Source: an uncultured Duodenibacillus sp.
Lineage (GTDB): Bacteria; Pseudomonadota; Gammaproteobacteria; Burkholderiales; Burkholderiaceae_F
Direction: 5' to 3'
DNA length: 64,000 nucleotides
Assembly (NCBI GenBank): GCA_944390745.1
Contig: CALXQK010000005.1
Span: 62,001 to 126,000, forward strand
Both the position numbers and the translations under genes were made by a program. Position 1 is the first letter of the stretch, and every line of letters begins with the position of its first letter. Of the stretch, positions 1 to 8,965 are shown in pieces. Below the pieces are notes generated by a model. The model was not told the DNA's origin, did no database searches, and saw only the letters and a program-made list of their open reading frames with translations.

Positions 1-494
1 CCCGTGAGATGCCCCGCGAGGAGGATGCTGTGGTCTCTCCCGTGGATGGCCGCGTGATCAAGATCGAGGAGACGATCTGCCCCTACACGGGCGAGCAGAC
101 CAAGCTCGTGTCGATCTTCATGAATCTGTTCAACGTGCACAGCCAGAAGTCGCCCGTCTCGGGCCGCATCGAGAAGATCGAGTATTTCCCCGGAAAGTTT
201 CTCAACGCCTCCGTGGAAAAGGCCTCTGAGTTGAACGAGCGCAATGCGGTGACGGTCACCACCCGGGCCGGCGACAGGGTCTGCTTCGTGCAGATCGCAG
301 GCCTTGTGGCGCGCCGCATCCTCTGCTACAAGCTCGTGGGCGAGGAGATTGCGCGCGGCGAGCGCTACGGCTTCATCCGCTTCGGCTCGCGCGTGGATTT
401 GTACCTGCCGATGCACGCCGAGATCTGCGTGACGATCGGCGAGAAGACCACGGGCGTGGAGACGGTTGTGGCGCGCCTGCCGCAGGCCGGCTGA
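1..494 (+). CDS. psd: Phosphatidylserine decarboxylase, 5' end outside window
   Basis: Converts phosphatidylserine to phosphatidylethanolamine at the inner membrane. The reading frame is open to the left edge, so the N-terminus is missing. The visible part has the family core: VVSPVDGRV, the histidine-containing NLFNVHSQKSPVSG segment, and near the C-terminus FGSRVD. In FGSRVD the Gly-Ser bond is the known self-cleavage site that creates the pyruvoyl cofactor. Phosphatidylserine synthase follows on the same strand, so the two consecutive steps of the pathway are adjacent, as is common in Burkholderiales. The short form with FGSR rather than LGST points to the roughly 210-residue PSD type. Function is confident; the exact start cannot be seen. 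Confidence 0.95.
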   Translation, partial: REMPREEDAVVSPVDGRVIKIEETICPYTGEQTKLVSIFMNLFNVHSQKSPVSGRIEKIEYFPGKFLNASVEKASELNERNAVTVTTRAGDRVCFVQIAGLVARRILCYKLVGEEIARGERYGFIRFGSRVDLYLPMHAEICVTIGEKTTGVETVVARLPQAG

Positions 495-680
495 GAGGGG
501 CGCCGGGGCCCGCAGAGGCGCTCTGACGGGGCGCTGCCCGCGGCTTGAGCGCGGCAGGCTCCGGAATGTTTTATTTTTCGACAGACTTCAAGAACCAAAA
601 AAACTTCAGTCGCCGCCGGCGGCGCTGTGCACAAGCACGCCAGCCGGAGAGGGCGCTTTTCCTCTGGAGTTCAAGACATC

Positions 681-1607
681 ATGGCCAAGCCTCGCATCCG
701 GCGCCGTCCCGCGCGCCAGCGCATGATCGAAGCCGGACGGCGCAAGATCGACACCGTCCGCACGCACGGACTGTTTGTTCTTCCCAACCTGTTTACGACC
801 GCGTCGCTTTTCTGCGCGCTGCTGGCAATCATCCACTCGATGGATCAGCACTTCGGCTTTGCCGCGCTCATGATCCTGCTGTCGATGGTCTTTGACGGCA
901 TGGACGGGCGCGTGGCGCGTCTGACGCACACGCAAAGCCAGTTCGGCGAGCAGTTCGACTCGCTTGCCGACATGACGGCCTTCGGCGTCGTGCCCGCGCT
1001 TGTGATGTACAAGTTCTGCCTCTTCGAGCTGGGCTCCCTGGGGTGGGCGGCGGCCTTCATCTACTGCCTGTGCGCGGGCATCCGGCTTGCGCGCTTCAAC
1101 TGCAACATCGGCGTCGTTGACAAGCGCTTCTTCCAGGGGCTTCCGAGTCCGGCCGCAGCCGCGCTTCTGGCCGGCTTCGTGTGGCTTGTGGTCGACAACA
1201 AGATGCCCGTCTTCGTGCTCGATCATCTGGCGGTGATCGCGTTTGTGCTGACGCTCTACTCGGGACTCACGATGGTGTGCAATGCGCCGTTTTTCTCGGG
1301 CAAGGCGAAGATGAGTCTCAAGAACGTCCCCTTCTGGGTGATCGTCGTTGCAGCCATCGTCTTCATCGTCGTCTCGAGCAATCCGTCGCTGGCGGTCTTC
1401 GTGCTCTTTTGCATTTATGCGATCAGCGGATACGCCTACCAGCTCTATCTCTTTATCGTCGACAAGCCCAATCCCGTGGTGCCCGCCAAGAAGGAGCCTC
1501 TGCCCGAGCCCGGCAGCGCCTCGCTTGAAAAGACGCAGATGAGCGCCCGGGCGCAGGAGTCGGCGGGACAGAAGAGCCCGGATGACCAGAACGCCTCGGC
1601 CGGCTGA
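681..1607 (+). CDS. pssA: CDP-diacylglycerol--serine O-phosphatidyltransferase
   Basis: Makes phosphatidylserine from CDP-diacylglycerol and serine; an integral membrane enzyme upstream of Psd in phosphatidylethanolamine synthesis. The CDP-alcohol phosphotransferase signature is complete: DG, AR, then G and two Asp in DGRVARLTHTQSQFGEQFD followed by SLAD. Several hydrophobic segments surround it. I chose the ATG at 681, which begins MAKPRIRRRP and has GGAG about 11 bases upstream. A longer in-frame start at 627 would add a poorly hydrophobic 18-residue leader. The last 50 residues are a charged cytoplasmic tail. It lies 186 bases after psd with no obvious terminator between them, so co-transcription is likely. 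Confidence 0.95.
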   Translation: MAKPRIRRRPARQRMIEAGRRKIDTVRTHGLFVLPNLFTTASLFCALLAIIHSMDQHFGFAALMILLSMVFDGMDGRVARLTHTQSQFGEQFDSLADMTAFGVVPALVMYKFCLFELGSLGWAAAFIYCLCAGIRLARFNCNIGVVDKRFFQGLPSPAAAALLAGFVWLVVDNKMPVFVLDHLAVIAFVLTLYSGLTMVCNAPFFSGKAKMSLKNVPFWVIVVAAIVFIVVSSNPSLAVFVLFCIYAISGYAYQLYLFIVDKPNPVVPAKKEPLPEPGSASLEKTQMSARAQESAGQKSPDDQNASAG

Positions 1608-1631
1608 CAGGCAAGGCGGCCGGGTCCGGGC

Positions 1632-1662
1632 GGACTCGGGATGAGTCCTGCATCCTTTTTTT
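1632..1662 (+). terminator. Possible terminator with alternative hairpin after pssA
   Basis: Two overlapping hairpins share bases. GGACTC/GAGTCC (1632-1637 with 1643-1648) has no T run. GGATG/CATCC (1639-1643 with 1651-1655) is followed at once by seven T. They are mutually exclusive. The T-run hairpin has only five pairs, so termination may be partial. Confidence 0.5.
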
Positions 1663-1731
1663 GCGGCAGACATTGAGCTCTCAATTGGGCAATGGGGGCA
1701 ATGGCTGCCGCCAGTTTTTTGGAGATCGAAA

Positions 1732-2427
1732 ATGTTTGCCTTTGCTCCCTGTGCGCAGAGCGTGGTGCCCGTGGCCGGCGCGCCCGACGTTCTTTTCCCG
1801 GTGCACCGCATCTACTGCGTGGGCCGCAACTACGCCGAGCACGATCTTGAGATGGGCGGAAGCGGCCGCGGCACGCCCTGCTTTTTTGCCAAGCCTGCCG
1901 ATGCCGTCGTTCCCATTGACTGCAGGAAGCCGGCGCAGGTCGACTATCCGGGAATGACCAGCAACCTTCAGCATGAGGTGGAGCTCGTGATTGCCATCGG
2001 CAAGGGCGGCCGCGACATTGCCGTGGAAAACGCCCGCAGCCATGTCTACGGCTGGGCCGTGGGCGTTGATCTCACCCGGCGCGATCTGCAGGCGGCCGCC
2101 AAGGAGCAGCGCCGTCCCTGGACCACCGCCAAGGGGTTTGACCAGTCCGCGCCCATCTCCTGGATCAAGCGCGTCGACCAGGCTCCCGATGCCGACGCCC
2201 TTGATCTGTGGCTTTACGTCAACAACGAGGAGCGCCAGAAGGGCAATACCCGCTCCATGATCTGGTCGATTGACGAGGTGATTGCAGAGATTTCCCGCTA
2301 CTGGGAGCTGCGTCCGGGCGACCTGATCTTTACCGGAAGCCCGGCGGGCGTGGCCGCGATCAACCGCGGCGACGTTGTGCGCGCCGGCTGCTCGGGCGTC
2401 GGAACGATTGAATTCACGCTTCTCTAG
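1732..2427 (+). CDS. Fumarylacetoacetate hydrolase family protein
   Basis: A 231-residue member of the FAH fold family, whose short bacterial members include fumarylpyruvate hydrolases, acylpyruvases and oxaloacetate-related enzymes. The conserved core is visible: IYCVGRNYAEH, the metal-ligand Glu in HEVELVIAIG, WAVGVDLTRRDLQ, and the C-terminal IFTGSPAGV turn. ATG at 1732 has GGAGAT seven bases upstream. The exact substrate cannot be read from the sequence. Pyruvate-derived diketo acids are the usual substrates of this subgroup. It follows pssA on the same strand after a possible attenuator, and the next gene is convergent. Confidence 0.88.
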   Translation: MFAFAPCAQSVVPVAGAPDVLFPVHRIYCVGRNYAEHDLEMGGSGRGTPCFFAKPADAVVPIDCRKPAQVDYPGMTSNLQHEVELVIAIGKGGRDIAVENARSHVYGWAVGVDLTRRDLQAAAKEQRRPWTTAKGFDQSAPISWIKRVDQAPDADALDLWLYVNNEERQKGNTRSMIWSIDEVIAEISRYWELRPGDLIFTGSPAGVAAINRGDVVRAGCSGVGTIEFTLL

Positions 2428-2532
2428 CCGTCCCGCCCGCTGCCTTGCGGCCGTCCTTTTGGCCGGCGCTCGATGCGGCGCCTCCCTCCTGACTGAAGTC
2501 CGGGGGTCTTGCGCCGAAAATATTCCATGAAG

Positions 2533-2570
2533 AAAAAGCCCCGCCCGAATTCCTGGGAATCCGGGCGGGG
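2533..2570 (-). terminator. Terminator for the pyridoxal kinase gene
   Basis: CCCCGCCCG (2539-2547) pairs with CGGGCGGGG (2562-2570), extended by an inner ATTCC/GGAAT. On the minus strand the stem runs into CTTTTTCTT, so it should end pdxY transcripts; on the plus strand it is followed only by TCGTTTC, so it may also stop the FAH gene weakly. Confidence 0.8.
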
Positions 2571-2611
2571 TCGTTTCTGCCTTCGGTGAAGGCGCTCGAG
2601 CCGTCCAGTCG

Positions 2612-3484
2612 TCAGGCGTTGCTGCCAGCGGCAAGCAGCCTTGACAGACACGGCTCAAGCAGAATGCCTGCGCGCGCATCCGTGCCGGCCTTGACGGTCT
2701 GCTCAATTGCATAGCTCACGAACGTCATGGCCAGGGCAACCGCGCTCTCAAGCGTCTGCCCGCGCAGCATGGCGCCCGTCACGACGCTTGTGAAGGCGTC
2801 GCCCGTACCGCAGGCAAAGAACGGGATGCGCACCGTCTCGCGTTCAGCGTACGCATCGCGCCCGGCGTCGAAGCTCGCGACCTTGATGCGCCCCTCCTGC
2901 GTCGGAACGCTTGTGATGACAACCTGCCTTGCGCCGAGCCGGGAGAGGCTGCGGCACATCGCCTGGAGCTCCCCGGCGCTCGGCGCGGGGGCCATCGGAT
3001 CCTCTCCGAGCAGAAGGCGCGCCTCGGTGAAGTTGGGCGTCATGAGATCGGCTTCCTCAACAAGCCTGCGCATCTGAAGCACCATCTCCTCAGTAAAGGT
3101 CGGATAGAGCTTTCCTTCATCGCCCATGGCCGGATCGATCACAACGAGCGACGAGGCCGCGCCGCTCTTTCGTCCATAGCGGCGCGCGGCGCGCCGAACG
3201 ATTTCCATCTGCTCCACGGTCGAAAGAAAGCCGCTGTAGACCGCATCAAAGGTGAGCCCGAGCTTCTCCCATTGCTCGAGAAAGCCCGGCATGCGCTCGG
3301 TGAAGTCCGAGAAGACGAAGGAGCCGTAGGTGAAGTTGTTGGAGAAAACCGCCGTTGGAAACGGGCAGGCCTGCACGCCCATCGCCGAAAGAATCGGCAC
3401 CACGGCCGTCAGCGAGCAGCGCCCGTAGGCGCAGAGGTCATGAATGGCGAGAACCCGTTTGTGCTGCATGTTTTGTGTCTGCAT
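2612..3484 (-). CDS. pdxY: Pyridoxal/pyridoxamine kinase
   Basis: Phosphorylates vitamin B6 vitamers in the salvage of pyridoxal phosphate. About 290 residues, the usual PdxY/PdxK length. It begins with the strand typical of the family (VLAIHDLCAYGRCSL) and has a conserved YSGFLS region, the VIDPAMGDEGKLY loop, LMTPNFTEA, and the C-terminal anion-hole motif with catalytic Asp, FFACGTGDAFTSV. I start at the ATG at 3484 (MQTQNM); a second ATG at 3469 (MQHKRV) is equally possible and neither has a clear Shine-Dalgarno. The frame extends further upstream, but that part does not resemble the family. It stands alone, convergent with the FAH gene. Confidence 0.92.
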   Translation of the reverse strand: MQTQNMQHKRVLAIHDLCAYGRCSLTAVVPILSAMGVQACPFPTAVFSNNFTYGSFVFSDFTERMPGFLEQWEKLGLTFDAVYSGFLSTVEQMEIVRRAARRYGRKSGAASSLVVIDPAMGDEGKLYPTFTEEMVLQMRRLVEEADLMTPNFTEARLLLGEDPMAPAPSAGELQAMCRSLSRLGARQVVITSVPTQEGRIKVASFDAGRDAYAERETVRIPFFACGTGDAFTSVVTGAMLRGQTLESAVALAMTFVSYAIEQTVKAGTDARAGILLEPCLSRLLAAGSNA

Positions 3485-4044
3485 GGCAGGATAGGAAAAC
3501 CAAGTTGGATGGTTGGTAAAGAAGAGGGCGGCAATTGTAGACCCGCCCTGAAGACCGTGCTGCACGATGGGCCTCAGAATGCGCTGCTCTGTGTCCGGGC
3601 CTCGTGCAGAGGCCCGGCGCAGGACTGCGCAAACATGCTTCGCATTGCCCTGCCTGCGGCTGACGGGATCTTCTTGCGGCTGGCTAATTGAAAGCTCCAA
3701 GGTAGGAAGCCCCCGTTTTTATGCCCAGTTTTATCCTAGGCGAATTCAACCAAAAGACGTAGTGGTAAACGATGATATTTCATTGCGAGCTGGCACAATT
3801 TTTCGCGTATTGTTTCCCGGTCGCTAGTCGCAAGACGGGCACAATCAAAATCAAAAGAAGCATCCTCCGACGGCCGCCGACGCCTTGTTTTCAAGGGAAG
3901 ATCTCTAACTCCTTGATGACGCTGGGTTTTATGCGACGCGCGTGAACCCTCACGGGCGGCAGACGGCGAGGGGACGTCCGCTGCGGCGGACGATGTCCGG
4001 CTGCAGCCGCCGGCGGATTTTTCAAACTACAGGAGACGAATCTC
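3485..4044. other. 560-base divergent intergenic region, pdxY/cstA
   Basis: No gene seen. It must hold promoters for pdxY and cstA. The stretch 3700-3830 is AT-richer than its surroundings and is the likely promoter zone. The segment 3950-4020 can fold into GC hairpins, for example GTCCGC/GCGGAC, in what would be the cstA leader. A Shine-Dalgarno AGGAGA lies at 4031-4036, before the cstA ATG. Confidence 0.5.
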
Positions 4045-5880
4045 ATGCTGAGTTCGCTTGAAGGCATCAATGCCGTCACAGTGATCTTTGCGAGCCTGTG
4101 CGTATTTGCAATCGGATATCGCTTCTACGGACTGTTCATCGCCGCAAAGGTCCTCAACGTCAACCCGGATCGTCCGACGCCGGCCGTGAAGTACGCCGAC
4201 GGCCAGGACTACGTGAAGACCAACCGCTACGTTCTCTTCGGCCATCACTTTGCGGCCATTGCGGCGGCCGGCCCCCTGCTTGGCCCGGTGCTTGCCGCGC
4301 AGTTCGGCTATCTGCCCGGACTCTTGTGGATTCTCATCGGCTGCGTGCTCGCCGGCGGCGTGCACGACATGGTCGTGCTCTTCTGTTCGGTGCGCCACAA
4401 GGGGCGGTCGCTTGCCTACATCGCCTCGCGCGAGGTTGATCCCGCCACGGGCTTTGTGGCGAGCTGGGCGGTTCTGGCCATTCTGATCCTGACGCTCGCG
4501 GGTCTTTCCATTGCCTGCGTCAACGCCATGCACGACTCGCTGTGGTCGACCTATACGGTGGCGGCAACGATTCCGATTGCCATCATCATGGGTCTGTACA
4601 TGCACAACTGGCGCAGCAACGACGTGGTGGGCGCAAGCCTTCTGGGCGTCGTTCTGCTCTTTCTCGTGATTCTCTCGGGGCCGTGGGTTGCCGCGCATCC
4701 CGAGTACTTCGGCTGGCTTGACATCGACAAGAAGACGATGTCGGTGATCATCCCGGTCTACGGCTTCATCGCCTCGGTGCTCCCGGTGTGGCTGCTCCTG
4801 CTGCCGCGCGACTATCTGTCGACCTTCCTCAAGATCGGCACGATCGCGGCTCTGGCCATCGGCATCCTCTTTGTGATGCCCGAGTTCCAGATGCCCCCGA
4901 TCACGAAGTTCATCAGCGGCGGCGGCCCGATCGTGGGCGGCCCGGTGATTCCCTTCATCTTCATCACGATTGCCTGCGGCGCGCTCTCGGGCTTTCATGC
5001 GACCATCGGCACGGGCACCACGCCCAAGATGCTCGGCAATGAAAAGGACGTGCTCTTTGTGGGCTACGGCGCCATGCTGACCGAAGGCTTCGTGGCGGTG
5101 ATGGCCCTGGTGGCGGCCTGCGTGCTTGTGCCCGCGGACTACTTTGCGATCAACTCGTCGGCTGACAAGTTCGCCGAGCTCGGCATGGCCGTCCAGAACC
5201 TCCCGATGCTTGAGGCCGAGGTGCAGGAAAGCCTCGCGGCCCGCCCGGGCGGCTCGGTGAGCCTTGCCGTGGGCATGGCCTACATCTTCAGCCGCATCCC
5301 CTGGATGGAGGAGCTGATGGCCTACTGGTATCACTTCGCCATCATGTTCGAGGCCGTGTTCATCCTGACGGCCGTCGACGCCGGCACCCGCGTGGGCCGC
5401 TTCTTCCTGCAGGAAATGATCGGCAAGTACATCTCGCCCAAGTTCAACGACAAGAACTGGGTGCCGGGCATCATCATCACCTCGGTGATCTTCACCGGCA
5501 GCTGGGGCTACCTCGTCTACTCGGGCGACATCTCGAGCATCTGGCCGCTCTTCGGCATTTCCAACCAGCTGCTTGCCTCGGTGACGCTTCTGATCGGCAC
5601 TACGGTGCTGCTGCGCCTCAACAAGACGCGCTATGCCTGGATGACGGGCGTTCCGGGGCTGCTGATGACCGTCATCACGATGTGGGCCGGCATCTGGCTG
5701 GTGATCTACCAGTACCTGCCCGCCGGACAGAACCTTCTGGCGTTCCTGTCGTGCCTCGTGATGCTTCTGATGGGCGTCGTGATGGTGGGCACGCTGCGCC
5801 GCTGGATGGTGCTGCTCAACATGAAGACCCTCGTCAAGGATCCCTACGGGGTCGAGGTCAAGGAGGTTGTCGAGGAATAA
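4045..5880 (+). CDS. cstA: CstA family peptide/pyruvate transporter
   Basis: Polytopic inner-membrane carrier of the carbon starvation protein family, whose members take up pyruvate (CstA, BtsT) or peptides. Of 611 residues, most form about 16 hydrophobic segments. Family landmarks include the GHHFAAIAAAGPLLGPVLAA stretch near residue 70, GGVHDMVVLF, GALSGFHATIGTGTTPK and WPLFGISNQLLA. It is shorter than the roughly 700-residue E. coli protein, matching the short CstA class. The start is supported by AGGAGA nine bases upstream. It is a single-gene unit with its own leader and a strong terminator. Which substrate it carries is not decided by sequence alone. Confidence 0.95.
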   Translation: MLSSLEGINAVTVIFASLCVFAIGYRFYGLFIAAKVLNVNPDRPTPAVKYADGQDYVKTNRYVLFGHHFAAIAAAGPLLGPVLAAQFGYLPGLLWILIGCVLAGGVHDMVVLFCSVRHKGRSLAYIASREVDPATGFVASWAVLAILILTLAGLSIACVNAMHDSLWSTYTVAATIPIAIIMGLYMHNWRSNDVVGASLLGVVLLFLVILSGPWVAAHPEYFGWLDIDKKTMSVIIPVYGFIASVLPVWLLLLPRDYLSTFLKIGTIAALAIGILFVMPEFQMPPITKFISGGGPIVGGPVIPFIFITIACGALSGFHATIGTGTTPKMLGNEKDVLFVGYGAMLTEGFVAVMALVAACVLVPADYFAINSSADKFAELGMAVQNLPMLEAEVQESLAARPGGSVSLAVGMAYIFSRIPWMEELMAYWYHFAIMFEAVFILTAVDAGTRVGRFFLQEMIGKYISPKFNDKNWVPGIIITSVIFTGSWGYLVYSGDISSIWPLFGISNQLLASVTLLIGTTVLLRLNKTRYAWMTGVPGLLMTVITMWAGIWLVIYQYLPAGQNLLAFLSCLVMLLMGVVMVGTLRRWMVLLNMKTLVKDPYGVEVKEVVEE

Positions 5881-5904
5881 GGACAGAAGTCCGCCTTGAC
5901 GCAC

Positions 5905-5977
5905 GCAGCCGGCTCAGACGCCGGCTGCGGCATTTCAGCAAAAGCGGCGCGCCAGGCCCTGACGCGCCGCTTTTGCT
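5905..5977. terminator. Two hairpins, bidirectional terminator cstA/yheS
   Basis: GCAGCCGGC/GCCGGCTGC (5905-5928) is followed by AGCAAAAGCGGCGCG/CGCGCCGCTTTTGCT (5937-5977). The second stem carries its own A/T arms, so it gives a T run on either strand and can end both the cstA (+) and yheS (-) transcripts. Confidence 0.8.
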
Positions 5978-6008
5978 GCGTGATGAAAAAAATTGTCCTT
6001 GATTCGCC

Positions 6009-7961
6009 TCAGGCCGGGTCGGCGGGAGCCGCGGCGCAGGCCTCGAGTTTTTCAGAGACGTCGAGCCACTCGAGCTCGAGCTCGTCGAGCCTTGCGGCGG
6101 ATTCGCCGCGCTCGCGCGTGATGCGTGCGATCTCCTCGGATCCCGCCGCCGAGTACCAGTCGGGGTCGCCGATGAGCGCGTCCATCTCGCCGATGGCGGC
6201 ATTGACGCGCTCCATCTCCCTGTCGATTTTCTCAAGCCTTGCCTTCAGGGGTTTTTGCAGCGCCGCGATGCGGGCGCGCTCCTGCGCCTCGCGCTTGCGC
6301 TCCTCGCGGCGGTTCGCGGCGGCTGCGGCAGGCGAGGCTGCGGCGCCCGAGGCCTCGCGCGCAGCGCTGCGCTCGGCCGCAAGCACGGTCTTGCGGTGCT
6401 CAAGCACCAGCCTGGCGTAATCGTCCAGATCGCCCTCGTAGGGTTCGACGCGGCCTTCGTGCACGAGCACGAGCTTGTCGCAGGTGCTGCCGAGAAGATG
6501 CCGGTCATGGCTCACGAGGATCAGGGCGCCGTCAAAGCCTGAAAGCGCCACGGTGATCGCCTCGCGCGTGGCCATGTCGAGGTGGTTGGTCGGCTCGTCA
6601 AGCACAAGCAGGTTGGGCTTGTCCCAGACGATGAGCGCAAGCGCCAGACGGGCCTTTTCGCCTCCGGAGAGCGTGCCGATTCGATGCTCGACGTACTCGC
6701 CCGAGAACTTGAACTTTCCGAGATGGTCCCTGAGCGTCTGCTCGCGCTCCAGAGGCGCCTTGCGGCGCATGACCTCCAGCGGCGTTTCGCGCGCATCAAG
6801 GCTTTCGAGCTGGTGCTGCGCAAAGTAGCCGATCACCAGGCCCTGGCCGCGCAGCACGCTGCCCGCCATGGGCTTGAGGGCGCCCACAATCGTCTTGACG
6901 AGCGTGGACTTGCCCGCGCCGTTGACGCCGAGAATGCCGACCCGGTCGCCCGCGCGCACGGTCATCGTGACGTGGTCGATGACGACGTGCTCGTCGTAGC
7001 CCGCGCGCACGTCCTCCATGACGACGAGCTGCTCGGGCGTGCGCTCGGGCTCGGCAAACTCAAAGCGCCACTCGCGCATGGCGCGCACGGGCTCAATCGC
7101 CTCGAGCTTGTCGAGCATCTTGATGCGGCTTTGCGCCTGGCGCGCCTTGGTCGCCTTGTAGCGAAACCGGTCGATGAAGGCGCGCAGGTGCGCGGCCTTT
7201 GCCTCGTAGCTGCGGTGCGCGGCCTCCTGCAGACGCAGGCGCTCAACGCTTTGCGTCTCATAGGCCGAGTAGTTGCCGCTGTAACGCACGATCGCGCCGC
7301 CTTCAACCGACCAGGTCGTCTGCACCGTGCGGTCGAGAAACTCCCGGTCATGGCTGATGATGATCACCGTCGAGTGCAGCCGCTTGATCCAGGCCTCCAG
7401 CCAGATGAGGCTGTCCATGTCGAGATGGTTGGTGGGTTCGTCAAGAAGCAGCAGATCCGACGGGCACATGAGCGCCCGCGCAAGCGACAGGCGGTTGCGC
7501 CAGCCGCCCGAGAAGGTCTTCACCTCGCGGCTGGTCTCGGCGCTGGAAAACCCAAGGCCGGCCATGATGGTCTGCGCCTGCGCGCGGATGAGTCCCTCGT
7601 TGAGATCGGCAAGCGCGGCAATGGCCGCAGCCTCACGCATGGCGTCTCCGGCAGCCTGCGCCGCGGCAAGCTCGCGCCTGGCCGCCGTCAGCGGCGCATG
7701 GCCTTCAATCACGTAGTCAAGCGCGATGCTGTCGACCTCGACGACGCTTTGCGCCACGTGCGCGATGCGCTCGCGCGCCGGCGCCTCAATCTCGCCGTCC
7801 TCAAGCGGCAGCTCGCCGAGAATGGCGGCAAAAAGCGAGGACTTGCCGCAGCCGTTGGGGCCGATCAGCGCAATGCGCTCGCCGTCGGAGGCAGTGAGCG
7901 TGACGTGTTCGTAGAGCACGTGGGTGCCGCGTGCAACGGCCGCATTGAGTAGGCGCAGCAT
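6009..7961 (-). CDS. yheS: ABC-F family ATPase, YheS type
   Basis: Ribosome-associated ABC-F protein with two nucleotide-binding domains and no membrane domain. Domain 1 has Walker A GPNGCGKSS near residue 34, signature SGGWRNRLSLARAL and LLLLDEPTNHLDMDS; domain 2 has GVNGAGKST, LSGGEKARLALALIVW and a second DEPTNHLD. The linker with SRIKMLDKLEAIEP and the charged C-terminal coiled coil (about residues 530-650) match E. coli YheS rather than EttA or Uup. Known members of the class relieve stalling on difficult nascent chains. It is the last gene of the queF-dapCDE-prmB operon, 24 bases after prmB. There is no clear Shine-Dalgarno at this start. Confidence 0.9.
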   Translation of the reverse strand: MLRLLNAAVARGTHVLYEHVTLTASDGERIALIGPNGCGKSSLFAAILGELPLEDGEIEAPARERIAHVAQSVVEVDSIALDYVIEGHAPLTAARRELAAAQAAGDAMREAAAIAALADLNEGLIRAQAQTIMAGLGFSSAETSREVKTFSGGWRNRLSLARALMCPSDLLLLDEPTNHLDMDSLIWLEAWIKRLHSTVIIISHDREFLDRTVQTTWSVEGGAIVRYSGNYSAYETQSVERLRLQEAAHRSYEAKAAHLRAFIDRFRYKATKARQAQSRIKMLDKLEAIEPVRAMREWRFEFAEPERTPEQLVVMEDVRAGYDEHVVIDHVTMTVRAGDRVGILGVNGAGKSTLVKTIVGALKPMAGSVLRGQGLVIGYFAQHQLESLDARETPLEVMRRKAPLEREQTLRDHLGKFKFSGEYVEHRIGTLSGGEKARLALALIVWDKPNLLVLDEPTNHLDMATREAITVALSGFDGALILVSHDRHLLGSTCDKLVLVHEGRVEPYEGDLDDYARLVLEHRKTVLAAERSAAREASGAAASPAAAAANRREERKREAQERARIAALQKPLKARLEKIDREMERVNAAIGEMDALIGDPDWYSAAGSEEIARITRERGESAARLDELELEWLDVSEKLEACAAAPADPA

Positions 7962-7985
7962 GGTGTTGGTTCAGTTGAAGGAGAT

Positions 7986-8888
7986 CTAGAGGTTTTTCAG
8001 ATCTTCGGCGCGCACGGCAAAGACGAGATCGTCGCCGCCGCTGGTGGTGAGCCACGTGACCGGCAGATCGGGCCAGATCGCCTCAAACGCCTCGCGTCCG
8101 TCGCCGATTTCAATGACGGCCAGGCCCCGGTCGGTGAGGTGGGCGCCGAGCTCGGGCATCATGCGCCGCATGATGTCCATGCCGTCATCGCCCGCCTCAA
8201 GCGCGCGTTCGGGCTCGCTGCGGTACTCGGGCGGCAGCGCCTGCATGGCGCCGGTCGTCACGTAGGGGGGATTGGAGATGATGAGATCAAACCGACGGCC
8301 CGCAAGGTTCTCAAAGAGGTCGCTCTGCACGAGCTCGAGCTCGTCCTCAAGCCCGAAGCGGCGGCGGTTGATCTGCGCCACGTCGAGCGCATCGCGGCTG
8401 ATGTCGGCGCCCGTCACGGCCGCCGCCGGGAACGCTTCAGCGGCGAGAACCGCCAGGCACCCGCTGCCCGTGCAAAGGTCAAGCACCGAGGTGATGGCCA
8501 TCGGATCATCAATCCAGGGCGCGAGATCCTCCTCGAGCAGCTCGGCAATGAAGCTGCGCGGAATCAGCACGCGCTCGTCGACGTAGAAGCAGTGCTCCGA
8601 GAGCCACCCCTCGTGGATGAGGTACGCAAGCGGCACCCGGTCGCGCACGCGCCGCACGACGGTCTCGCGGACCTCGGCAGCCTCGGCGGGCGTGAGCCTT
8701 GCGTTCCAGAAAGTCTCGAGCCGGTCAAACGGGAGCTTCAGCGTTCTTAGAACAAGCGCCGTCGCCTCCTCCCAGTAGTCGGCCGTTCCGTGGCCGAGAG
8801 AAACCTCGTTTTTCTCCATTTCCGTCATCGCCCAGCGGGTGAAGTCGCAGATGGTTGCAAGATTGGCGGCGGAAAAGTCGCTGGCCAT
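7986..8888 (-). CDS. prmB: Ribosomal protein L3 N5-glutamine methyltransferase
   Basis: SAM-dependent methyltransferase that modifies a glutamine of ribosomal protein L3. The 300-residue protein has an N-terminal helical domain, the substrate-side motif VLIPRSFIAELLE, the SAM-binding VLDLCTGSGCLAVLAA and the glutamine-specific NPPYV loop (ISNPPYVTTGAM). The combination PRS plus NPPYV separates PrmB from the release-factor enzyme PrmC, which reads PRPETE. The ATG at 8888 has GGAGGA nine bases upstream. It sits between dapE and yheS in the same orientation; both neighbours touch translation or cell-wall precursor supply but no direct functional link is implied. Confidence 0.93.
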   Translation of the reverse strand: MASDFSAANLATICDFTRWAMTEMEKNEVSLGHGTADYWEEATALVLRTLKLPFDRLETFWNARLTPAEAAEVRETVVRRVRDRVPLAYLIHEGWLSEHCFYVDERVLIPRSFIAELLEEDLAPWIDDPMAITSVLDLCTGSGCLAVLAAEAFPAAAVTGADISRDALDVAQINRRRFGLEDELELVQSDLFENLAGRRFDLIISNPPYVTTGAMQALPPEYRSEPERALEAGDDGMDIMRRMMPELGAHLTDRGLAVIEIGDGREAFEAIWPDLPVTWLTTSGGDDLVFAVRAEDLKNL

Positions 8889-8965
8889 GGCGTGATCCTC
8901 CAGAAGAGCCGGAAAGCTAGAGTGTTTGAAGACTCAAATGAACGGCGCGACGGGTGAGTTCTACC

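Noticed and set aside
3791..3806. Sigma-54-like TGGCAC...CGC upstream of cstA
   Set aside because: The GG and GC elements are 11 bases apart instead of 10 and the second element is poor.
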